Notes under the pieces: generated by a model | What the model saw: the letters and a program-made list of their open reading frames with translations, nothing else | Database searches by the model: none | What the model was told of the DNA's origin: nothing | Made by a program: the position numbers and the translations under genes | Assembly (NCBI GenBank): GCA_964538455.1 | Contig: CAZIDZ010000006.1 | Coordinates: 48,243-112,242 of the forward strand | Source of the DNA: JAZDLX01 sp964538455 | Lineage (GTDB): Bacteria > Electryoneota > Electryoneia > Electryoneales > Electryoneaceae | Direction: 5' to 3' | Length of the DNA: 64,000 bases | Part shown: positions 50,618 to 58,408 of the stretch, one piece after another | Layout: each line of letters starts with the position of its first letter | Position numbering within the stretch: the stretch's first letter is position 1

Positions 50618-51562
50618 TCATCTTCGTCTGGCGCTGGGGAAATCCAGGATTTCATCATCGCCCTGATCATCGACTACGCCAGAACCGGGAGCAGGTTTTC
50701 CCCCGAGCAAATCCAGCCACTGTGCGAGGGTCGTCGTGTTGCGGCCGAAGATTTCCTCGGCTGCGCCGTGATGCACCGGTTCCGGCACCTGCTCGAGGTA
50801 TCGCAGCGTTCGGTAGGCGAATTTTGCGCGTCCGCCCAGGATATTTGCCAGACCTGCGAAAACCCCGAGCGGCACGCGGACGATTTTTCCGCCGCCACGG
50901 CGGTCGAGAATTGTTTGCAGCGCGTCGGCCAACCTCAGCGCCTGGGGACCGTAGGCATAATAGAGACCGAATCCCGACTGCTGAGTGTGAGCGAACGAGA
51001 CCATTCGCGCGAGATCCTTCGCTGCGATAAAGCGGTAGAGGTTTCGCTGCCGGCCGATCTGGAATGCACGGTTACCCCGCACCAGGAAGAGCAGCATTTC
51101 CATCAGCCACGAGACTCGGAAAACTATCGCGGGGATCGGTTGTTCGAGCAGCAGATCCTCGACCTGCTTCTTAATCTGGAAGACGTACAGCTCCGCATCG
51201 TCGGTGACATTCGCGCTCGAGACGTAGGTGATCTGTTTGACCCCGGCCTCTTCAGCGGCGCCGACCAGGTTCTTCACGCCGTCGTATTCGATGCGGTGGA
51301 ACCGGCGGGGGCCGGAGGGACTGTTGAGGCTGATGTGCAGTCCCTGGCAGCCTTCGAGGGCCGCTGTCAGGGAGGATGGGTTGGTCACATCGGCGCGCAC
51401 GATCTCGACACCGGTGCTGAAGTGCGCACGCAGTTTATCCGTGTGCCGGGTGATCAGGCGTACCGGGTGACCGAACTCGATCAGGTACTTCGTCTGTGCC
51501 GCACCGGTTACGCCGCTCGCGCCAACGATCAGAATGCGGGCGCCCGAGGGACTGTTGTCCAT
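50618..51562 (-). CDS. NmrA-like NAD(P)-binding protein (atypical SDR)
   Basis: The 314-residue protein has an N-terminal Rossmann motif GARILIVGASGVTGAAQTKY (about 7-26). VEIVRADVTNPSSLTAALEG and QITYVSSANV follow, the layout of NmrA/atypical SDR proteins. The usual YxxxK catalytic pair is not obvious, as is common in this group. Roles range from NAD(P) sensing to reductase activity. It lies 8 bases after the M16 peptidase stop region on the same strand (51570), so the two may be co-transcribed. Confidence 0.82.
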   Translation of the reverse strand: MDNSPSGARILIVGASGVTGAAQTKYLIEFGHPVRLITRHTDKLRAHFSTGVEIVRADVTNPSSLTAALEGCQGLHISLNSPSGPRRFHRIEYDGVKNLVGAAEEAGVKQITYVSSANVTDDAELYVFQIKKQVEDLLLEQPIPAIVFRVSWLMEMLLFLVRGNRAFQIGRQRNLYRFIAAKDLARMVSFAHTQQSGFGLYYAYGPQALRLADALQTILDRRGGGKIVRVPLGVFAGLANILGGRAKFAYRTLRYLEQVPEPVHHGAAEEIFGRNTTTLAQWLDLLGGKPAPGSGVVDDQGDDEILDFPSARRR

Positions 51563-51569
51563 GCGCTCC

Positions 51570-54203
51570 TCAGTGGCCCATGCCGCCCATCATGCCCATC
51601 GGCATCCGGCGCTGCTGCTTGGCGTTCGGGTCCGGTTTGCCGAGCACGGTCACAACATTTTTCGGTTTGTACAGGTACTTCTTGGCAACCCGTTTGACGT
51701 CGGAAAGGCTGACGTTCTGGATTTGTTTATCCAGCTCCCAGGTTGCCATCGCGTCCCCGGTGAGCACATAATCCACCCCGAGCGCCATCGCCAGGTTGAT
51801 TCTGCTCGAGTAACGACGGAGCACTCTCCCACGCAAATCGCCCCGGGCGACATCGAGGTTGTGATCGTCGAACTGGCCCTTCGCAATCTCCTCAACATGA
51901 TCGTAGATCGCATTCAGCGATTCCTTGAGGTGCTCTTCGGGAAGCCCTTCGCTGCTCATCCATGCGCCCCATCCATCGCGGAAGACGACGCTCGACCCGG
52001 CGCCGTAGGCCCAGCCTTTTTTCTCCCCTAGATCCCGGTAGATATGGTCCGAGATCATGCTGTTCGCCACATAGAGCGCCGCACGGTCCTTGGGATCGAC
52101 ACTTTTCAGCAGGAAACCGGTTGCGAGGTATCCCTGGCGCCCTTCACCGGTGACCTCTTGCTCGCCCGATGTCGAGGTGGGGCCGGGTGACGGCGGCACC
52201 GGTTCGAGGCTGTGCGGCAGTTGCCGCATCGCCTTGTCCACCTGGGCGATGATCTGTTCCGCCGGGGCGGGAGCGAGCACGCTGATGACGAGGTTGTTCG
52301 CGCCGAACACATTCGTGCGGAACTCCGCCAACTCGCCCATGTCGATATTTCCCAGGCTGCTGCTATCGCCATAGACGGGCTGGGCGAGGACGTTGTCACC
52401 ATAGAGGCGCTGCATGAACGCCGCCTTCGCTTTCGACGAGAGGGACGCCGCGGAACGTTGCGCACGCGATTGCAGCTCCCCGACAACCTTGTCCACGTCC
52501 GCGCGGTCCATGGTTCCGGAGGAGAGCAGATTCCCCACCAGATCGAGCGCGTCTATCCAGCGGTCGGCGAGCACCTGCACGCGGATGAAGCTGTAATCGG
52601 GAGTCGTCCGGTAGTCGTCCATCGGAATCCGCGGATCGTCCCCAACCTGCATTTCCATCCCGATTGCTTTCATCGTCTGGTCGAGCGCCACCTCGTCCAC
52701 GTTGGCGTAGCCTTTGTTCAACAGCCGATGCAGAAGCTCCACCCAGCCCCGGCGCGCGTTGCCTTCACGCATGCTGCGGCCGCGGGCGATGATGTGGATG
52801 CCGGCAACGGGCGCGCCCTGCACCTGGCGGGCAATGACGACCAGGCCGTTATCGAGGGTGTCCACCGCCACGGGCCCGAGGGTGATCCCGCCTTCCGCTT
52901 CGCCTTTTGATGACGGCAGATAGGCGCTCGCTACATACAGCGGCGAGGTCATCCAGCGTGCGGCGGCCTCACTGATGTCGGTGGCGCCTAAACCGGCGGT
53001 TGCTTTGTCGACTGCCTGCCAGAATCCATACGGCGCGACGGCAAGTTTTGGTACGAGCAGGAATGCACCATACTGCACCTGCTCGCCGAAGAAGAGTTCA
53101 GACTGGTGGGCAGCGGCGATCTCCCTCGCGACCTCCTCGTCGGAAAAGTCGCGCTCCGACAGGGAACCGACGGCCGTAACGATCCGCTGGGTGACTTCAT
53201 CGGGGTCCGCGCCAGGCATCAGCGGAGCCGTGACCTCGAGCACGCTGAACGCCGGATCGGTGGTCAGGTCGCTCATGGCGTAGCGGATCATGGGGGGGCT
53301 GTCGTTCATCAGGGCGTTGTTCAAGGCTGCGTCGACGAAGGACGTCAACACGCCGTACGCCGGGTAATCCGGGTCGTCATACCGCGGCGCAGGAAAGGCG
53401 ACCTGAACCATACCGGCGTCCTTGGCGCCATAGGTGGCCAGGAGCTTCCCCTGCCGCCAGTCATCGAATCCTTCGGGCCAGGACGATGGGCGCTGGGGAA
53501 GTTGCCGCGCGGGAATGTCGCCGTAAATCTGCTCGGCGAGCTGTTCCATCTGCTCGTAGGTAAGATCGCCGCGTAACACCAGCGTCATGTTGTTCGGGGC
53601 GTACCAGTCATCGTGAAACTTTCGGACCGTTTCGACTGAGAGCGCACGGATGCCTGTGATCGACCCGAGGGTTGGAAACCCGTAGCTCGATTCGCCGAAT
53701 ACGTGGTACAGATGGGCGACCTCGGCGGAATACGAGGGGCGGTTGTAGTTCTGCTGGATCTCAGCAATTACCCGCCCTTTTTCCACTTCGAAGGTGTCCG
53801 CCGGGATCGTCGAGTTGAGCACCATGTCCATCTGGATGTCCATCGCTTCCTTCGCGTTTTCGATGGGCACGACGAGGATGTACGTAGTCGCGATCTTGGA
53901 TGTATTCGCGTTGTAATAGGCGCCCATCTTGTCGAAGGAGTCGTAGATCTGGTCCTGGGTGCGGTTTTTCGTACCCCGGAACATCATGTGTTCGAGCATG
54001 TGGGTCGATCCCGCCGTGGCGAGAGTTTCGTAGGAAGAACCGGTGCGGACGATCAGCAGGCTCGAGAGCAACGGGCTCGAAGCGTCGGGCATCATCACCA
54101 CGTCGAGGCCGTTGGGCATGTGAATCGTGCGCACTTCCTCTGCCAGGATCTGTGTGGACAGCAGAAGAACGGCGAGAAGACAAAGCGTAACCGTGCGTTT
54201 CAT
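51570..54203 (-). CDS. M16 family zinc metallopeptidase, two-domain, secreted
   Basis: The 877-residue protein has a signal peptide (MKRTVTLCLLAVLLLSTQIL). The zinc site is HMLEH (68-72) with the distal Glu at about 148 in VIAEIQQNYNRPS, the normal HxxEH-x(75)-E spacing. It comprises four M16 modules in one chain: an active N-terminal half and a second half (from about 430, GWVELLHRLLNKGYANVDEV) without a zinc motif, like pitrilysin and insulysin. The C terminus ends in a Met/Gly-rich tail (RRMPMGMMGGMGH). The ATG at 54203 after GGGAGAAATTCC is chosen; the frame continues upstream without signal-like sequence. It is presumably a periplasmic peptide-degrading enzyme. Confidence 0.93.
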   Translation of the reverse strand: MKRTVTLCLLAVLLLSTQILAEEVRTIHMPNGLDVVMMPDASSPLLSSLLIVRTGSSYETLATAGSTHMLEHMMFRGTKNRTQDQIYDSFDKMGAYYNANTSKIATTYILVVPIENAKEAMDIQMDMVLNSTIPADTFEVEKGRVIAEIQQNYNRPSYSAEVAHLYHVFGESSYGFPTLGSITGIRALSVETVRKFHDDWYAPNNMTLVLRGDLTYEQMEQLAEQIYGDIPARQLPQRPSSWPEGFDDWRQGKLLATYGAKDAGMVQVAFPAPRYDDPDYPAYGVLTSFVDAALNNALMNDSPPMIRYAMSDLTTDPAFSVLEVTAPLMPGADPDEVTQRIVTAVGSLSERDFSDEEVAREIAAAHQSELFFGEQVQYGAFLLVPKLAVAPYGFWQAVDKATAGLGATDISEAAARWMTSPLYVASAYLPSSKGEAEGGITLGPVAVDTLDNGLVVIARQVQGAPVAGIHIIARGRSMREGNARRGWVELLHRLLNKGYANVDEVALDQTMKAIGMEMQVGDDPRIPMDDYRTTPDYSFIRVQVLADRWIDALDLVGNLLSSGTMDRADVDKVVGELQSRAQRSAASLSSKAKAAFMQRLYGDNVLAQPVYGDSSSLGNIDMGELAEFRTNVFGANNLVISVLAPAPAEQIIAQVDKAMRQLPHSLEPVPPSPGPTSTSGEQEVTGEGRQGYLATGFLLKSVDPKDRAALYVANSMISDHIYRDLGEKKGWAYGAGSSVVFRDGWGAWMSSEGLPEEHLKESLNAIYDHVEEIAKGQFDDHNLDVARGDLRGRVLRRYSSRINLAMALGVDYVLTGDAMATWELDKQIQNVSLSDVKRVAKKYLYKPKNVVTVLGKPDPNAKQQRRMPMGMMGGMGH

Positions 54204-54662
54204 GGAATTTCTCCCTGGGGAATGCAGGGGCACGACGCTCACCCCCCTGGTTTCGGTCGTCGTTGTTTCAACAAGCCAATATGGCCTCCGAGCGGTCCCC
54301 GGCGAAAGGTGGGAAGATGGGGACCGGGCTCTGCACCGACGTTGAGAGCGAGCTCCGGAAACAGGAAGAATACGAGGTTGAAACATAAGCGCTGGCTATC
54401 GGCAAGCCAGGTTTCTTTCGGGTTGGTCTCGTTCTTGCACAATTTGGCGGGTGCCCGGAGCAGCGGCGTATACGATGCGTGGACTCAAGCAAATTTGGCG
54501 GCGATCCGCTTTAAGCAGGCTTCATCTAATGCAATTGATATCATAGCTTTAAATGGATCTCAATCCCCGTCGCCGACTCATTCGATTCGGTTCTGCGTTC
54601 GAATGGCTTCACCATTATGACACCCTTGAAGTAGTGGATTGAAGCTCGCTGGAGGGGATTGC
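54204..54662. other. Divergent intergenic region
   Basis: These 459 bases lie between the M16 peptidase (minus) and the FtsX-type permease (plus). No gene, repeat or terminator was recognised. The right part (about 54520-54570) is AT-rich and may be the permease promoter. Reading frames that extend into it have no family features. Confidence 0.5.
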
Positions 54663-57110
54663 ATGTTCAAAAACTACCTGCTGGTCATGTTCAGGAACGC
54701 GTGGCGTCAGAAGGGATACTCATTTATCAACATCTTTGGACTTGCCCTCGGAATTGCCGCGTCGGTGCTGATCCTCCTGTTTGTCCGATTCGAGTTGAGT
54801 TACGATCGCAATTTCACCAATAGCCAGGACTTGTACCGCGTAAATATCCACACGAGCATGGAAGGTGCGGCGAGTTATATCAGCTATTCGCCCCCGGCAC
54901 TCGTTCCGGCGATCGAGCAGAAGCTGGGCAATGTGAAGGCCGCGACACGAATCTGGATCCTCGGGGCCATCCCCGTTGAATTGGATGGCAAAGAGGTGGA
55001 GACTGAGCACGCCTCCATGGTCGACAGCTCCTTTTTCCAGGTTTTCGACCTCCCGATGCGATACGGCGATCCTGCGTCCGCGCTTGCCAAACCGCATTCG
55101 ATCGTTCTCACCGATGCCTTTGCGCAGAAGCTATTCGGTGACAGTGACCCCGTCGGACAGACGGTGATTCTCCGGCACACCGAACCCTATACCGTTACCG
55201 GCCGTCTGGCGCCTCTGCCCGGGAACACCCACCTCGAATTTGACGCGCTCTGCGCCAACAGCAACGGTTCCGACCAGGATGAGAACTGGGGGTACATGAA
55301 CATTATCTCCTATCTCCGTCTGGAGCCTGGTACGGACGTGAAAACAGTAGAATCAGGGTGTCAGGAAATTTTTAATGAAGCATTGGGGGAAGTGTTGCGG
55401 TCCTATGGAAAGATGTGGACGATTGAGCTGTATCCTGTTGAAAAAATTCATCTATACTCGAGAATCCTGGGAGATCCGGATACGAATTTAAGTATAACAT
55501 ACGTTTATGGATTCATTGTCATTTCAATATTCATTCTGATTCTCGCATGCATCAATTTTATCAACCTTTCCATTGCAAAGAGCGTGTCACGTAAACGTGA
55601 ATTGGGAATGCGAAAGGTATTGGGTGCTCATCGGTTCAATATTATCGCGCAATTGATTGGAGAATCAATATTTTATGCACTTTGGGGCGTTCTGCTTGCG
55701 ATTGTTATAATCATCCTTGTGAATCCGTGGTTCAAAACGGTTACGGACCGGCCCATCATGCTGAATCAGTTGCTATCACCGACGATGATCATCGGTTTTC
55801 TTTCGATTATCGCTATTGTGGGATTCGTTTCGGGTAGCTTCCCCGCTCTCTATTTGTCGTCCGTCCAGCCAATTTCGGCGCTGCGAGGGTCGACAACCGG
55901 CAAGGGAGGAGGGAGTGGCCTGCGGCGTGTGCTGGTGATCGGTCAATTCGTCGTCTCCATCGCGCTCATCCTGGCAACCGTCACCGTCTTTCGCCAGGTT
56001 CAATTCCTCCGGAACATGGACCTCGGTTTTGATAAAGAGCAGGTTCTGACGTTGGTCGTGGAAAACCGGGACAGTGATAAAAGGGTGCAGATTCTCAACA
56101 GGCTGGAGCAGGAATTTCGCACAATACCAGGTGTCATGGACGAAGGATTGTCTACCACGATTCCAATAGGCTGGAATCTGCATGGAACCTTTTTACGGCC
56201 TGAGGGATTTCCGGACGATCAGCCGTTCAGAACCTGGATGATCATCGCGGACGACGGATTTCTTTCAGCCCTGGGCATCAAACTGGTTGAAGGACGCAAT
56301 TTCGACGATCGCATACCGACGGACAACGGCGAGGCGTTGATCATCAACGAGACCGCGGTACATGACCTCAACTGGGAAGGGCAGGCGCTTGGTAAGGTCA
56401 TACCATTGAGCGCTGATATGCTCGATCCGAACTCACCCATACGTAAAGCTGCCAAAGATTCGAGCGATGATGCGGAACTCCCTGCACACGTCATCGGTGT
56501 CGTCAAGGATTTCGCATTCGCAGGATTGCGCAAGAAAATCGAATCCGTGATCATCTATGAAAATCGCGCGGCGTACAGCATGATCACCGTGCGACTGGCC
56601 GCTCAGGTGGACAGGTCAATTCTCAGCAAGATCGAAGAGGTCTGGACGCAGGAGCTGCCGGAGCAGAAATTCAAACCGATCTTCCTGGATGATCGGGTCA
56701 ATGACTTTCTCAGGAACGACAGGAGATTCGGCCGGATTATTGAGTCGTTTACGGGCCTGGCGGTTATCATTGCGGCGCTTGGCCTGTTCGGGCTCGCGAC
56801 TCACACGGCCGAGCGGAGAACCAAGGAACTTGGTGTGCGCAAGGTGCTTGGCGCGAGTGAAACGGGACTGGTGCTGCTGCTGACACGCGAATATACGTGG
56901 ATGGTGGTGATTGCATCGGTGGTCGGCATTCCGTTGTCCTGGTACTTCATCAACAAATGGCTCGAGGGATTTGCCTACCGCATCCAGGTGGGTGTGCTGA
57001 TCGGGTTGGTCACATTCCTCTCGGCGATGCTGATTGCATGGTTGTCTGTCGGCTGGCAGGCTGTGCGTGCCTCGCGGAAAAACCCGGTGGATTGTCTGCG
57101 GTACGAATAA
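54663..57110 (+). CDS. MacB/FtsX-type ABC transporter permease
   Basis: The 815-residue permease has two MacB-PCD/FtsX units. It begins FKNYLLVMFRNAWRQKGYSF, the start typical of the Bacteroidetes-style 8-TM permeases, with a first membrane helix at about 20-42. A large periplasmic domain, three membrane helices, a repeat of the pattern from about 425 (LRRVLVIGQFVVSIALILAT) and a final trio ending near residue 800 follow. RELGMRKVLGAHRFNIIAQL and ERRTKELGVRKVLGASETGL are the two FtsX loops. The ATG at 54663 follows GGAGGGG. No ATPase gene is adjacent. The section around 55330-55780 is visibly more AT-rich than its neighbours. Cargo unknown: lipoprotein, peptide or signal export are family possibilities. 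Confidence 0.88.
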   Translation: MFKNYLLVMFRNAWRQKGYSFINIFGLALGIAASVLILLFVRFELSYDRNFTNSQDLYRVNIHTSMEGAASYISYSPPALVPAIEQKLGNVKAATRIWILGAIPVELDGKEVETEHASMVDSSFFQVFDLPMRYGDPASALAKPHSIVLTDAFAQKLFGDSDPVGQTVILRHTEPYTVTGRLAPLPGNTHLEFDALCANSNGSDQDENWGYMNIISYLRLEPGTDVKTVESGCQEIFNEALGEVLRSYGKMWTIELYPVEKIHLYSRILGDPDTNLSITYVYGFIVISIFILILACINFINLSIAKSVSRKRELGMRKVLGAHRFNIIAQLIGESIFYALWGVLLAIVIIILVNPWFKTVTDRPIMLNQLLSPTMIIGFLSIIAIVGFVSGSFPALYLSSVQPISALRGSTTGKGGGSGLRRVLVIGQFVVSIALILATVTVFRQVQFLRNMDLGFDKEQVLTLVVENRDSDKRVQILNRLEQEFRTIPGVMDEGLSTTIPIGWNLHGTFLRPEGFPDDQPFRTWMIIADDGFLSALGIKLVEGRNFDDRIPTDNGEALIINETAVHDLNWEGQALGKVIPLSADMLDPNSPIRKAAKDSSDDAELPAHVIGVVKDFAFAGLRKKIESVIIYENRAAYSMITVRLAAQVDRSILSKIEEVWTQELPEQKFKPIFLDDRVNDFLRNDRRFGRIIESFTGLAVIIAALGLFGLATHTAERRTKELGVRKVLGASETGLVLLLTREYTWMVVIASVVGIPLSWYFINKWLEGFAYRIQVGVLIGLVTFLSAMLIAWLSVGWQAVRASRKNPVDCLRYE

Positions 57111-57257
57111 ACTGCTGAATTTCATTCCCCGACTTGATCGAGGAATCCAGGTGCCAGTCCCGCTAAGGGTGGAATCGATGCATAGTTCAGCGTAACCAGA
57201 CAAATGTCATTCCCGCGAAGACGGGGATCCATTTTGACTTTTGTCTTCACAGGCTGG

Positions 57258-57280
57258 ATTGCCCGGTCAAGCCGGGCAAT
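57258..57280. repeat. Hairpin in repeat-rich gap
   Basis: Arms attgcccgg (57258-57266) and ccgggcaat (57272-57280) have a 5-base loop. It lies in the 256-bp gap after the permease, which also contains a cattcccgcgaagacgggga type repeat near 57208-57227. Confidence 0.55.
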
Positions 57281-57321
57281 GACAGATAGTCGCGAAGTCT
57301 ATTGGGTAATCCGACGGGTGG

Positions 57322-57344
57322 CCCGGGTGGCCGGTCCACCCGGG
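57322..57344. repeat. Hairpin of the GTGGCCCGG family
   Basis: Perfect 9-bp arms cccgggtgg and ccacccggg with a 5-base loop are preceded by gtgg and followed by ttcc. It lies 22 bases beyond the stop of the potassium channel gene on the minus strand and could terminate it. Confidence 0.6.
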
Positions 57345-57366
57345 TTCCTTATCTCTGACTTCCTAA

Positions 57367-58377
57367 TCACGTCGCGAGGCTATACTCCCGGTGATACCGT
57401 TCGATCTGCTCCTGGTTGCCCATAATCAGGATTCGGTCGTTTTCGCGCAGCTCCATGTCGCCGGATGGATGGAGTATGATCTGACCGTCTTCCCGCTCGA
57501 TGGCGAGCACCATCAGCCCGCCTGTTTTCTTGCGAAGGTCCAGTCCGGCGAGCGTCTTGCCGACGAGGGAATTTCCCGGGGGCACGATCGATTGCTCCAT
57601 CTGCAAGTCGCGGGCGAAGGTGCGGCTGAAAAGGTCGATGAAGTCGACGAAACCGGGCTTCAGCACGAGTGTCGTCAACCGTTTGCCGGAGATTTTGAAC
57701 GGCATTTCCACGCGATCCGCGCCCGCCCGCTTTAGTTTCTTCAGGCTGTTATCGTCGATCCCGCGGGCGACGATGTAGAGCCCCCGATTCATCTCCCGGG
57801 CGGTGATCGTCACCATCACGTTCCCCGCGTCCCCGGTCAGCGCCGCCACCAGTGCATAGGCGTTTTTCACCCCCGCGCGCTCCAGAGTTTCCTCCTCGCT
57901 GGCGTCGCCGCGAATGACCATGAAACCCTTATCCTGGGCCGCTTCGCAGTGTGCTTCTTCCTGCTCGATGACGACGAAATCGGCCCCCACCTGGGACAAT
58001 TCTTCCGCAATCTCGCGGCCGAGTTTCCCGAACCCCGCCACGATGATATGCTTGCGAAGAGATTGAATGCGTTTTTCCATGCGCCTTCCCCTCAGGGTTT
58101 GCATGATCTGTCCGCCGACGATGTAGGAGGTGAGGTTGGTGATCCCATAGGCTCCGACCGTCAGGCCGGAAACGATCAGGAACATCGTCAGGAAACGCCC
58201 GTCCGGATTGAGCGTGTGTACTTCGTGGAATCCCACGGTGCTGATCGTGATCATCGTCATGTAGAGCGAGTCGAGGAACGACCAGTTGGGTTCGATGATG
58301 AAGTACCCAACGGTCCCGATGACAATGATCATCAGCAGTGCAAAGAGGCTGAAAAGGAGTCTTCGTTCTATTCTCAT
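57367..58377 (-). CDS. Potassium channel with RCK (TrkA-N/TrkA-C) domains
   Basis: The 336-residue protein has a two-helix pore: TM1 (about 8-28), the selectivity filter TVGFHE (47-52, within MITISTVGFHEVHTL) and TM2 (about 62-90). An RCK domain follows (IIVAGFGKLGREIAEELSQV, a Rossmann NAD-binding pattern), then a TrkA-C domain (LVGKTLAGLDLRKKTGGLMV). The filter TVGF instead of TVGYG is seen in several RCK channels. It is a ligand-gated K+ channel of the MthK/Kch group. The ATG at 58377 is used; the longer frame would overlap gatE. Confidence 0.9.
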   Translation of the reverse strand: MRIERRLLFSLFALLMIIVIGTVGYFIIEPNWSFLDSLYMTMITISTVGFHEVHTLNPDGRFLTMFLIVSGLTVGAYGITNLTSYIVGGQIMQTLRGRRMEKRIQSLRKHIIVAGFGKLGREIAEELSQVGADFVVIEQEEAHCEAAQDKGFMVIRGDASEEETLERAGVKNAYALVAALTGDAGNVMVTITAREMNRGLYIVARGIDDNSLKKLKRAGADRVEMPFKISGKRLTTLVLKPGFVDFIDLFSRTFARDLQMEQSIVPPGNSLVGKTLAGLDLRKKTGGLMVLAIEREDGQIILHPSGDMELRENDRILIMGNQEQIERYHREYSLAT

Positions 58378-58408
58378 CCAGGCTCCGATGGCTGCCTGAG
58401 GAATATTC

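Noticed and set aside
54204..54386. 61-residue extension of the M16 peptidase
   Set aside because: The internal ATG at 54203 begins a clear signal peptide with a ribosome site; the extension is Arg/Ser-rich and would bury the signal.
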